A stretch of DNA of 64,000 nucleotides, from contig NZ_JAHKRO010000038.1 of the NCBI RefSeq assembly GCF_019396325.1, positions 1 to 64,000 of the forward strand, given 5' to 3'. Source of the stretch: Nonomuraea ceibae. GTDB lineage: Bacteria; Actinomycetota; Actinomycetes; Streptosporangiales; Streptosporangiaceae. Below the pieces are notes generated by a model that saw only the letters and a list, made by a program, of their open reading frames with translations, searched no databases and was not told where the DNA came from. This document shows positions 37,550-45,873 of this stretch, piece by piece; within the stretch, counting starts at the first letter, position 1, and each line of letters begins with the position of its first letter. A program made the translations under genes and the position numbers.

Positions 37550-38869
37550 GTGGTGCGCTCATGGTCGCGATCACCGGCCGGCCGGGTGGTGTGGGCCGGG
37601 GCCGACCCCGACGCGATCGAGCTCGCCGCCGATCCGCTGCCCGAGGACGGCCCCGCGATCGTCACCTACACCGCCCGCCCGGCCCGCACCGCCGCCGACC
37701 TCGTCGCGGCGGTCCTGGACGAGCTCGACGCCGCCGCGCTCGCCCTCTTCCCCGCGTGGCTGCCGGCCGCCGCGACGCTCGACGGCCCCGGCGGCGCCGC
37801 CCCGGCCGCGGTCCGCGCCCTGGCCCTGCGCGAAGCCGCGACCAGCCCTCACTTCGGCCCCTTCCTCGCCGCCCTGGCCACCCGCGCCCTCGCCACCCAC
37901 ACCCCCGTTCCCGAGCCCGGCCTCGTCCCGGGCTCCGCGCCCGGCTTCGGCCCTCTCCCGGGTACGGGTCCCACCCCTACCTTCGACCAGGACCAGGACC
38001 AGGACCAGGGCGAGGGCCGGGGCCAGGGCGCGGCCCGGGATCAGGCCGGGGCTCGGGGCCAGGGCGGGGGCGGGAGCCGAGACCAGGGTTGGGGCCAGAA
38101 CCGGGGTCGGGGCCGGGGGCGGGGGCGGTTCGGGCCGGAGGCGCGGGCGGCGGGGCTGGCGCGGGTGCTGGCCGCGAGCTTCCGGCGGGAGTGGACGGCC
38201 ATCCTGGTGCGGGTCCCCGGTGAGCTGCCGTCCGCCGCGCAGGAGGTGCTCGTCGCCGGCTGCGAATGGCTCGCCCACCGGGGTGGGTTCGGCGTGTGGC
38301 TGGCCGGGGCGCCGCTGCCCGCCGTGGACCGGGTGCCCGCCGTCCCGCTCCCGCTCCGGCCGCTCCGCCTTCCCGCCGTCCACACACTCCCCGGCGAGCG
38401 CGTACGCATCCCCACCGACCAGGCGGAGAGCGTACGGCCGGCCGGTTGGACGCCGGATGACCCGCGCCCGCCGCACGGGGAGGCGGAGGGCGGAGGGCTG
38501 GGGTATCCGCCGGTGGCGGGGCGGCCGCATCCGGCGAGCCGCAGCGAGCAGGCGCTGGAGGACGCACTCGCGCCCCGGCCCTGGGCCGCCGGGCGGGCGT
38601 GGAACCGGACGTACCAGCCCCACCCGCTGGCCCCGCCCATCCGGGTGGATTTGCTGTGGCAGGCGGAGCGGTGCGTCGTCGAGATCGACGGCCCCGACCA
38701 CCGGCGGCCGGCCAAGTTCGCCGACGACCGGAGGCGGGACGTGCTGCTCCAGCTCGCCGGTTACGCGGTGTTGCGCTTCACCGATTCCCATGTGTTGACC
38801 GATCCCGGATCGGTGGCCCGGCAGATCGAGCTGTTTCTGCGGAGCCGCCGCGGGACTACCGAAGGATGA
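37550..38869 (+). CDS. DUF559/Vsr-like PD-(D/E)XK nuclease-domain protein (439 aa)
   Basis: Start GTG 37550 with GAGGA upstream; TATAGC at 37487-37492 may be the -10 element. The C-terminal 110 residues form a very-short-patch-repair-like nuclease domain: VDLLW supplies the Asp, VEIDGPDH the E-x-D pair, then RRDVLLQLAGYAVLRF. An N-terminal domain of about 125 residues was not recognised. A low-complexity linker rich in DQ, then GQ and RG, spans about 144-200, so the two domains are flexibly joined. It precedes the winged-helix gene by 3 bp. A nuclease in an operon with a HerA-type ATPase suggests DNA processing or defence. Confidence 0.8.
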   Translation: MVRSWSRSPAGRVVWAGADPDAIELAADPLPEDGPAIVTYTARPARTAADLVAAVLDELDAAALALFPAWLPAAATLDGPGGAAPAAVRALALREAATSPHFGPFLAALATRALATHTPVPEPGLVPGSAPGFGPLPGTGPTPTFDQDQDQDQGEGRGQGAARDQAGARGQGGGGSRDQGWGQNRGRGRGRGRFGPEARAAGLARVLAASFRREWTAILVRVPGELPSAAQEVLVAGCEWLAHRGGFGVWLAGAPLPAVDRVPAVPLPLRPLRLPAVHTLPGERVRIPTDQAESVRPAGWTPDDPRPPHGEAEGGGLGYPPVAGRPHPASRSEQALEDALAPRPWAAGRAWNRTYQPHPLAPPIRVDLLWQAERCVVEIDGPDHRRPAKFADDRRRDVLLQLAGYAVLRFTDSHVLTDPGSVARQIELFLRSRRGTTEG

Positions 38870-38872
38870 GCC

Positions 38873-39508
38873 ATGTCAGACAAGGCCCTGTCGCTGCCCG
38901 AGTTCTCGGCGCTGGTGGCGCTGGCGGTCGAGGCCCGGGAGATCTCCAACACGGAGCTCAAGGCGCGGCGCGGGCTGTCGATCGACGGGAAGAAGCGGGT
39001 CAAGCTCAATGAGCTGAAGCTGGTCGACAGCTGGAAGCAGGGGCGCGGGTTCGCGCACGTGCTCACCGACGCGGGCTGGGCGCGGCTGGGGGAGGACCTG
39101 CGCGCGGGGCGGCTGCCGGTGTTCGGCGGCTCGTCGGGGGTGATCGCGCGGGCGCTGCTCGGCTGGCTGCCGGAGTTCCTGGAGCGTACCGACCAGCGGC
39201 TCGCCGACGTCTTCCAGCCGCTGGAGCCGCAGCCGCCGGGGGAGAGCGCGGACGTGGAGGGGCGGGTCCGGGACGCCTACACCCGGCTCGCGGCCTCGCC
39301 CGGCGCGTGGGTGAGCCTGACGCGGCTGCGGGCGCTGCTCGGCGACGTGCCGAGGGAGGCGCTCGACGGGACGCTGACCCGCATGGAACGCCTCGCCGAC
39401 GTCAACCTCGTCCCCGAGTCCAACCAGAAGACGCTCAGCCCGCAGGACCGCGAGGCCGCCGTCCGCATCGGCGAGCAGGACAAGCACCTGCTGTGGATCG
39501 GGCAGTGA
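38873..39508 (+). CDS. Winged-helix protein, middle gene of the nuclease-HerA operon
   Basis: A 211-residue soluble protein with GAAGGATGAG before ATG, the binding site overlapping the previous stop. Residues 1-80 look like a winged helix (FSALVALAVEAREISNTELK then LTDAGWARLGEDL). Residues 130-205 form a second small helical domain (VSLTRLRALLGDVPREALDGTL, HLLWIG). No enzyme motif was found. It may be a DNA-binding or adaptor subunit. Its stop overlaps the start of the ATPase gene as GTGA, so the products are probably made in fixed ratio. Confidence 0.8.
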   Translation: MSDKALSLPEFSALVALAVEAREISNTELKARRGLSIDGKKRVKLNELKLVDSWKQGRGFAHVLTDAGWARLGEDLRAGRLPVFGGSSGVIARALLGWLPEFLERTDQRLADVFQPLEPQPPGESADVEGRVRDAYTRLAASPGAWVSLTRLRALLGDVPREALDGTLTRMERLADVNLVPESNQKTLSPQDREAAVRIGEQDKHLLWIGQ

Positions 39509-42500
39509 CGGCCGGGGCCGCGGCCCTGGCGGCGCTCCGCTTCAACTACGCCGAGGGCGCCGACGACGTCTGGCGGCACTCCGACCACCACGTGGACGGG
39601 CTGCACGGGCCGTCCGCCGGGATCGTGCTCACCGGCCTGACCGAGGCCGCCGAGGGGCGCGACACCAGCCCGATCGGCGTCGTCGTCCAGGGGCAGCGCG
39701 GCACCGGCAAGACCCACCTGCTCGGCTGGGTACGCGAACAGGCGCAACGCCGCGGCGGCTACTTCGTCCTCGTCGGCCTGCTCGACGCCAAGGGCTTCTG
39801 GGAGAGCACCGTCGTGTCCGTCCTGGACAGCCTGTCCCGCGACGCCGCCGAAGGGCAGAGCCAGCTCGGCCTGTTCCTGACGCGGCTGGCCTCGGCGGCC
39901 GACCTGTCCCGGATGGAACGGCGCGCCGTCAGCGGCAGGAAGGCCGTCACCCGGGAGGTGCTGGACCGGTTCGTCACGGCGCTGCGCCGGCTCGACCGGC
40001 AGGTCGGCAGCCAGGCGCAGGACACGGCGCGGGCCCTGGTGCTGTACGCGTCCGACGACCTCGCGCTGCAGGACCTCGGCGAGGCGTTCCTGTCGTCGGC
40101 CCCCGAGGGCGAACCCGGCGAGCGGGCCCGCTGGGGCATCCGGCAGGTCGACCGCACGCCGCAGGAGATCGTCAGGGACGTCTCGCGGCTGCTGGCCCTC
40201 ACCGGGCCCGCCATCGTCGCCGTCGACCAGATCGACGCGCTCGTCGCCCAGTCGCCCATCGCCACCGATCCGCTCGCCCGCGAGCCGGGCGAATCGGCCA
40301 TGATCGAACGGATCGCCGGCGGGCTCATGGATCTGCGCGAGGTCACCCGGCGCACGCTCACCGTCGTCACCTGCCTGCCTGCGACCTGGACGCTGATCGA
40401 GAAGGTGGCCGTCGACACCGTACGGGACCGGTTCCGGCAGGCCGTGCAGCTCAAGACCCTGCCCGACGCGCAGACGGCGGCGCGGCTCGTGGCGCGGCGG
40501 TTCGAGGTGCAGTACGCCGCCGCCGGGTTCGAGCCGCCGTACCCGACCTGGCCCGTCCGGCCGGAGGCGTTCGAGCAGGCGCCCGGGTTCACGCCCCGGC
40601 AACTGCTCATCACGATCGACGACCACGTCCAGGGCTGCGTACAGGACGGGCAGGTCCGCGAGCTGACCCGGCTCACCGGATCCGGCACCGGCACGACGCG
40701 TCAGAGTCCCGTCCCCGACGCGGGCCTGCTCGCGGCGATCGACACGCGGTTCGCCCGGCTGCGCGACGCCGCCGAGCCGCCGGAGCTCGACGCCGCGACC
40801 GAGGACGTCATCGTCCCCGCGCTCCTCGCGGCGGGGCTGGCCGCCTGGATCGGCGAACGCGGCGAAGCGGGCAAGGCGTTCAGCGTCGACCCGCCGCCCA
40901 GCGCCAAGCCGCCGCTGCACGCCCGGCTGCGGCACACGCTCGACGAGGAGACCGAGGACGAGGCGCACTGGGCGTTCCGCGCGGTCAGCGCCGCCCACGG
41001 GAACGCGGCGCTCAACCGGGTGCGCAAGGCGTCCGTCGCCGCCGGGCTGGATCCGCGCGTGCCCAAGCGGCGGCTCTTCCTGCTGCGCAACGCGCCCTGG
41101 TCTCCCGGGGTGCGCACCAAGGAGGCGATCGCGGCCTTCGAGCACGCCGGAGGGCGCACCCTGCCCGTGACGCGCGGCGACCTCAAGGTCCTGGCGGCGC
41201 TCAAGGCGCTGCTGGCCGAGAACCCGCCGGGGCTCGCTTCCTGGCTCACCACCCGCCGTCCCACGTCCGCCATCGCCTTCCTCACCCAAGCCCTCACCGG
41301 CCCCTGGACCGTTCCCCCCGAACCGCCCCAGTCCGATGCGTCCACACCCGGGGTGGCGCCGTCCGGTCCGGGCGGTGGCACGCCGGAGGCGCCCGCCCCC
41401 GCTCCTGGAGCGGCTGCGTCCGGTTCGGGTGGGGGCGCGCTGGGGGCGCCCGCTGCGGGAGGGGCGGGGCCGCAGACGGCCGCGCCCGCTCCCGTCGTGT
41501 CGGGTGTGCCCGTTTCCGGGGATTTCGACGGTGGGGAGTACGTGGACGTCGGGGTGCGGGTGCAGTTGGAGGGGCTCAGGAAGCATGTGGCGATCTTCGC
41601 CGGCACCGGCTCCGGCAAGACGGTGCTGATCCGGCGGCTGGTGGAGGAGTGCGCGCTGCGGGGTGTGTCGGCCATCGTGCTCGACCCGAACAACGACCTG
41701 GCGAGGCTGGGGGACCGGTGGCCGGAGCGGCCGGAGGGCTGGGCGGAGGGCGACGAGCGCAAGGCGGAGGCGTATCTGGCGGGCACCGATGTGGTGGTGT
41801 GGACGCCGAGGCGGGCGGCGGGCCGGCCGTTGAGCTTCCAGCCGCTGCCCGACCTGGCCGGGGTGGCCGCCGATCCGGACGAGTTCGGCGAGGCGGTGGA
41901 GGCCGCGATGGCGGCCGTGGCCCCGAGGCTGAAGCTGACCGCGCAGACCGTGAAGGCGCAGCGCGGCCAGGCGGTGCTGCGCAAGGCGCTCGAATGGTAC
42001 GGGCGGCGGGGCGGGACGACGTTGCGCGGCCTGGCCGGGATGCTGGCGGCGCTGCCGGAGGGCGTGAGCGAGCTGGCGGACGCGGAGCGCATCGCCGCGG
42101 ATCTGGCCCAGTCGCTGCGGGCGGCGATGGACAACGATCCGCTGTTCGGCGGCGAGGGGACGCCGGTGGACCCTGGCCTGCTGCTGACGCCGCCGCCGGG
42201 CAGGCGGGCCCGCGTGTCGGTGGTGAGCCTGGCGGGCCTGCCGGGGGACGAGCAGCGGCAGAGCTTCGTCAGCCAGTTGCAGCTTGCGCTGTTCGCCTGG
42301 GTCAAGAAGAACCCGGCGGGTGACCGGCCGCTGGGCGGCCTGTTCGTGATGGACGAGGCGCAGACGTTCGCCCCGGCGGCCGGTGGTGTCACCGCGTGCC
42401 TGCGCAGCACGCTGGCGCTGGCGTCGCAGGCCCGCAAGTACGGGCTCGGCCTGGTCTTCGCCACGCAGGCGCCGAAGGGGCTGCACAACCAGATCCCCGG

Positions 42501-42783
42501 CAACGCCGCCACCCAGTTCTTCGGCCTGCTGAACGCGCCCATCCAGATCGGCGCGGCCCGCGAGATGGCGCGGGCGAAGGGCGGCGACGTGCCCGACGTG
42601 TCGCGGTTGCGGTCCGGGGAGTTCTACGTGGCGCTGGAGGGGCGGGGCCCGGTCAGGACGCGGGTGCCGATGTGCCTGAGCCACCACCCCAGGGCGCCGC
42701 TCACGACGGAGGAGGTCATCGCGCGGGCGGCACGGCCATCTCCCCCAGCTCGGACCAGCCGTCCTGCGCGATCGTCGTGTTGA
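39505..42783 (+). CDS. Tandem ATPase: AAA/STAND-like domain fused to HerA/FtsK-type translocase (1092 aa)
   Basis: Start GTG 39505, set by the GTGA overlap; upstream in-frame sequence reads through the previous gene. The N-terminal ATPase has Walker A GQRGTGKTHL near residue 60 and Walker B AIVAVDQIDAL near 237, resembling ORC/STAND-type P-loop modules. After a helical region, a Pro/Gly/Ala linker (about 600-665) leads to a second ATPase with Walker A IFAGTGSGKTVLIRRL near 700 and Walker B GGLFVMDEAQTFAP near 948, typical of HerA-type DNA translocases. HerA proteins act as rings on DNA with nucleases. Both Walker sets are intact. The last 68 bp overlap the convergent ABM gene. Confidence 0.85.
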   Translation: MTAGAAALAALRFNYAEGADDVWRHSDHHVDGLHGPSAGIVLTGLTEAAEGRDTSPIGVVVQGQRGTGKTHLLGWVREQAQRRGGYFVLVGLLDAKGFWESTVVSVLDSLSRDAAEGQSQLGLFLTRLASAADLSRMERRAVSGRKAVTREVLDRFVTALRRLDRQVGSQAQDTARALVLYASDDLALQDLGEAFLSSAPEGEPGERARWGIRQVDRTPQEIVRDVSRLLALTGPAIVAVDQIDALVAQSPIATDPLAREPGESAMIERIAGGLMDLREVTRRTLTVVTCLPATWTLIEKVAVDTVRDRFRQAVQLKTLPDAQTAARLVARRFEVQYAAAGFEPPYPTWPVRPEAFEQAPGFTPRQLLITIDDHVQGCVQDGQVRELTRLTGSGTGTTRQSPVPDAGLLAAIDTRFARLRDAAEPPELDAATEDVIVPALLAAGLAAWIGERGEAGKAFSVDPPPSAKPPLHARLRHTLDEETEDEAHWAFRAVSAAHGNAALNRVRKASVAAGLDPRVPKRRLFLLRNAPWSPGVRTKEAIAAFEHAGGRTLPVTRGDLKVLAALKALLAENPPGLASWLTTRRPTSAIAFLTQALTGPWTVPPEPPQSDASTPGVAPSGPGGGTPEAPAPAPGAAASGSGGGALGAPAAGGAGPQTAAPAPVVSGVPVSGDFDGGEYVDVGVRVQLEGLRKHVAIFAGTGSGKTVLIRRLVEECALRGVSAIVLDPNNDLARLGDRWPERPEGWAEGDERKAEAYLAGTDVVVWTPRRAAGRPLSFQPLPDLAGVAADPDEFGEAVEAAMAAVAPRLKLTAQTVKAQRGQAVLRKALEWYGRRGGTTLRGLAGMLAALPEGVSELADAERIAADLAQSLRAAMDNDPLFGGEGTPVDPGLLLTPPPGRRARVSVVSLAGLPGDEQRQSFVSQLQLALFAWVKKNPAGDRPLGGLFVMDEAQTFAPAAGGVTACLRSTLALASQARKYGLGLVFATQAPKGLHNQIPGNAATQFFGLLNAPIQIGAAREMARAKGGDVPDVSRLRSGEFYVALEGRGPVRTRVPMCLSHHPRAPLTTEEVIARAARPSPPARTSRPARSSC

Positions 42784-43048
42784 CGATCCGCGGGGTCTCC
42801 GCGAGGTGCGGCGGCAGCGTCCGCTGCGCCTCGCGGAAGTGGTCCGACCGGACGTGCGCGGCGCCGGCCTCGTCGTCGCGGAACGCCTCGACGAGCACGT
42901 ACTCGTTCGGGTCGTCGAGGCTGCGCGACCAGTCGAACCACAGGCAGCCGGGCTCGGCCCGGGTGGCGGCGGTGAACTCGGCGGTGATCTCCGCCCACCT
43001 GGCGGCGGACTCGGGCAGTACGCGGAACTTCGCGGTGATGAAAATCAT
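42716..43048 (-). CDS. Antibiotic biosynthesis monooxygenase (ABM) family protein
   Basis: A 110-residue dimeric alpha-beta barrel type protein: MIFITAKFRVLPES, then GCLWFDWSRSLDDPNEYVLVE, and a conserved His in DHFREA. ABM proteins include quinone-forming monooxygenases and haem-degrading enzymes, and many act in general metabolism; the substrate is not predictable. The 3' end overlaps the tail of the HerA gene by 68 bp, on the opposite strand. Confidence 0.85.
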   Translation of the reverse strand: MIFITAKFRVLPESAARWAEITAEFTAATRAEPGCLWFDWSRSLDDPNEYVLVEAFRDDEAGAAHVRSDHFREAQRTLPPHLAETPRIVNTTIAQDGWSELGEMAVPPAR

Positions 43049-43204
43049 CGGGCCTCCTCAGGTCTAGGGGACGATCGTATGGCGGGTGGCCTGACCTGCC
43101 GTGACGCGCCCGGCGGAAAACTTCTCCGGTCGCGTGTCGATCCGGCGGCCGGTCGTTCGACGCGCTGGTGAGGGGGAGGTTCCCCCTCACGAGAGGACGA
43201 CGTC

Positions 43205-43657
43205 ATGCAGAAGGTCACGACATTCCTGTGGTTCGACGACCAGGCCGAGGAGGCGGCCACCTTCTACACCTCGCTCCTGCCGGACTCGCGGATCGTGGAC
43301 GTCCAGCGGGTGCCGGGGGGCGCGGCGATGACGGTGACGTTCGAGCTGGCCGGGCAGCGTCACATCGCGCTGAACGGGGGACCGGGCAAGGAGTTCAGCG
43401 AGGCGACCTCCCTGTACGTGGACTGCGCGTCGCAGGAGGAGGTCGACGAGCTGTGGGCCCGGCTGACGGAGGGCGGCGAGGAGGGCCGGTGCGGCTGGCT
43501 CAAGGACCGCTACGGCCTGTCCTGGCAGATCATCCCGCGCGCCCTGCCGGACCTGATGGGCGGCCCTGACCCGGCGGTCGCGGCCAGGGTCGCGCAGGCC
43601 ATGCTCGGCATGAACAAGATCGAGGTGAAGGGTCTGCTCGAAGCCGCCGCGGGCTGA
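43205..43657 (+). CDS. VOC-family (PhnB/3-demethylubiquinone-like) protein
   Basis: A 150-residue vicinal-oxygen-chelate fold protein beginning VTTFLWFDDQAEEAATFYTSLL and ending with GMNKIEVKGLLEAA, the tail typical of the PhnB-like subgroup. GAGAGGACG lies before ATG. Biochemical roles in this subgroup are mostly unknown; it may bind or modify small molecules. It stands alone, with a hairpin after it. Confidence 0.88.
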   Translation: MQKVTTFLWFDDQAEEAATFYTSLLPDSRIVDVQRVPGGAAMTVTFELAGQRHIALNGGPGKEFSEATSLYVDCASQEEVDELWARLTEGGEEGRCGWLKDRYGLSWQIIPRALPDLMGGPDPAVAARVAQAMLGMNKIEVKGLLEAAAG

Positions 43658-43669
43658 GGTAAAACCTGT

Positions 43670-43707
43670 TGTCCCGGCGGCCGCCGATCTGGTGTGCTGC
43701 CGGGACA
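43670..43707 (+). terminator. 9-bp inverted repeat between VOC gene and ribosomal-protection leader
   Basis: TGTCCCGGC (43670-43678) and GCCGGGACA (43699-43707) are perfectly complementary around a 20-nt loop. It lies 13 bp after the VOC stop and 24 bp before the leader ATG. It may end VOC transcription or be part of the upstream attenuator. Confidence 0.55.
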
Positions 43708-43730
43708 CCGACGAGCGGAGGAGCTTCACG

Positions 43731-43841
43731 ATGCGAGCCACAACCATGTCCCCCCAGCTGAGCACTTCCATCCACTCAGAGGACATGGCGGTTCGTGAAA
43801 TTTCTGAATTTGGGCGTCCTTGCGCATGTAGACGCCGGTAA
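43731..43841 (+). CDS. Leader ORF (36 codons) overlapping the ribosomal protection gene
   Basis: ATG 43731 has an excellent GGAGGAG binding site 7 bp upstream, whereas the main gene start at GTG 43795 has none. The 36-codon frame begins MRATTMSPQLSTS and ends in an Arg-rich tail with TAA at 43839-43841, so it overlaps the first 47 bp of the main gene in another frame. Tet(M) and many ribosome-targeting resistance genes use such leader peptides for drug-dependent attenuation; that role here is inferred. Confidence 0.6.
   Translation: MRATTMSPQLSTSIHSEDMAVREISEFGRPCACRRR
43744..43788 (+). promoter_or_regulatory. Candidate attenuator hairpin within the leader ORF
   Basis: CCATGTCC (43744-43751) pairs with GGACATGG (43781-43788), and inside it CTGAG pairs with CTCAG, enclosing a 12-nt loop. 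The right arm ends 6 bp before the main GTG start, so the structure could hide the initiation region until ribosomes move on the leader frame. Confidence 0.6.
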
Positions 43842-45768
43842 GACCAGCCTGACCGAGCGGCTGCTGCACGCCGCCGGAGTCATCGACGAGCTCGGCAGCG
43901 TCGACGACGGCAACACCCAGACCGACTCCCTCGCCCTCGAACGCCGGCGCGGCATCACCATCAAGTCCGCCGTCGTCTCCTTCCCGCTGGGCGACGTGAC
44001 GGTCAACCTCATCGACACGCCCGGCCACCCCGACTTCATCGCCGAGGTCGAACGGGTGCTCGGCGTGCTCGACGGCGCGGTGCTCGTCGTGTCCGCCGTC
44101 GAGGGCGTCCAGGCGCAGACCCGCGTGCTGATGCGGACGCTGCGGCGGCTCGGCATCCCCGTGCTGATCTTCGTCAACAAGATCGACCGGGGCGGGGCGC
44201 GCTGCGCGGGCGTGCTGCGCGACATCGCGGCCAAGCTCGCCCCGGCGAGCGTCGCGATGGGCGCCGTCACGGGCGAGGGCCGGCGCGACGCCCGGTTCGT
44301 CCCGTACGGGCCGGGCGACGCGGACGACGCCCTGGCCGAGACGCTCGCCGAGCACGACGACGCGCTGCTGGCCGCGTACGTGGAGGGCACGCCCGTCCCG
44401 TACCGGCGGCTGCGCCGGGCGCTGGCCGGGCAGACGCGGCGGGCGCTCGCGCACCCGGTGTTCCTCGGCTCGGCCATCACCGGCGCGGGCGTCCCCGAGC
44501 TGATCGGCGGCATCCGCGACCTGCTCCCGGCCGCGCGCGGCGACGCCGGCGGGCCGCTCTCCGGCACCGTGTTCAAGGTCGAGCGCGGGCCGGCCGGGGA
44601 GAAGGCCGCCTACGTGCGGCTGTTCTCCGGCACGGTCCGCGTACGGGACGTCGTGCCGTTCGGCGACGGCCGGGAGGGCAAGGTGACGTCGATCGCGCTG
44701 TTCGACCGGGGCTCGGCCGTCCGCGCCCCGGCCGTCGAGGCGGGGCGCATCGCCCGGCTGCACGGGCTCACCGAGGTGCGGATCGGCGACGCCGTCGGAC
44801 GGCCCCCGCGGCTCGCCCGGCAGCACTTCGCGCCGCCCACGCTGGAGACCGTCGTCGTGCCGGGCGACCCGTCCGGCCGGGCCGCCCTGCACGCCGCGCT
44901 CTCCCAGCTCGCCGAGCAGGACCCACTGATCAACCTGCGCCAGGACGACGTGCGCCAGGAGATCTCCGTCTCCCTGTACGGCGAGGTGCAGAAGGAGGTC
45001 ATCCAGGAGACGCTGGCCGCCGAGTACGGGCTCGGCGTCACCTTCCGCGAGACCACCACGATCTGCGTCGAGCGCCCCGCGGGCACCGGCGCGGCCGTGG
45101 AGCTGATCGGCAAGGGCGGCAATCCGTTCCTCGGCACCGTCGGGCTGCGCGTCGAGCCCGCGCCGATCGGGTCAGGCGTGGACTTCAGGCTGGAGGTGGA
45201 GCTGGGCTCGATGCCGTACACGTTCATGCGGGCCGTCGAGGACACCGTCCGCGAGACCCTGGGCCAGGGGCTGTACGGCTGGCAGGTGCTCGACTGCGTG
45301 GTCACGCTCACGCACTCCGGCTACTGGGCCAGGCAGAGCAGCGCGCACGGCGGGTTCGACAAGAGCATGTCGAGCACCGCCGGAGACTTCCGCCACCTGA
45401 CGCCGCTGGTGCTCATGGACGCGCTGAAGCGGGCCGGCACCCGCGTGTACGAGCCGATGCACCGCTTCGCGCTGGAGCTGCCGGCCGACGCCTCCGCCGC
45501 CGTGCTGGCCGAGCTGGCCCGCCTCGGCGGCGTGCCGGGCGCCGCCGGGCCCGCCGGGAGCGCGTACCGGGTGGACGGGGTGATCCCGGCGGCCCGGGTG
45601 CACGAGCTGGAGCAGCGGCTGCCGGGGCTCACCCGGGGGGAGGGGATGCTGGAGAGCGCGTTCGACTCCTACCAGGAGGTGCGCGGCCCCGCGCCCGCCC
45701 GGCCGCGCACCGACCACAACCCGCTCAACCGGAAGGAGTATCTGCTTCACGTGATCCGGCTCGTGTAG
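43795..45768 (+). CDS. TetM/Otr(A)-like ribosomal protection GTPase (657 aa)
   Basis: An elongation-factor-G-like translational GTPase of the tetracycline ribosomal protection group, of normal length. G motifs: AHVDAGKTSL (G1), GITIKSA (G2), DTPGH (G3), NKID (G4). The C-terminal domains show the EF-G domain III-V layout, and the final HVIRLV tail. Such proteins dislodge tetracycline from the ribosome; distant actinobacterial members sometimes have other or no known resistance. GTG 43795 is the start giving KFLNLGVLAHVDAGKT. It is preceded by a leader ORF and hairpin that suggest inducible expression. No tetracycline biosynthetic genes are visible. Confidence 0.9.
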   Translation: MKFLNLGVLAHVDAGKTSLTERLLHAAGVIDELGSVDDGNTQTDSLALERRRGITIKSAVVSFPLGDVTVNLIDTPGHPDFIAEVERVLGVLDGAVLVVSAVEGVQAQTRVLMRTLRRLGIPVLIFVNKIDRGGARCAGVLRDIAAKLAPASVAMGAVTGEGRRDARFVPYGPGDADDALAETLAEHDDALLAAYVEGTPVPYRRLRRALAGQTRRALAHPVFLGSAITGAGVPELIGGIRDLLPAARGDAGGPLSGTVFKVERGPAGEKAAYVRLFSGTVRVRDVVPFGDGREGKVTSIALFDRGSAVRAPAVEAGRIARLHGLTEVRIGDAVGRPPRLARQHFAPPTLETVVVPGDPSGRAALHAALSQLAEQDPLINLRQDDVRQEISVSLYGEVQKEVIQETLAAEYGLGVTFRETTTICVERPAGTGAAVELIGKGGNPFLGTVGLRVEPAPIGSGVDFRLEVELGSMPYTFMRAVEDTVRETLGQGLYGWQVLDCVVTLTHSGYWARQSSAHGGFDKSMSSTAGDFRHLTPLVLMDALKRAGTRVYEPMHRFALELPADASAAVLAELARLGGVPGAAGPAGSAYRVDGVIPAARVHELEQRLPGLTRGEGMLESAFDSYQEVRGPAPARPRTDHNPLNRKEYLLHVIRLV

Positions 45769-45799
45769 GTCCGGAAGTGCGATACAGTTGAGGAGTCGA

Positions 45800-45870
<71 letters not shown>

Positions 45871-45873
<3 letters not shown>

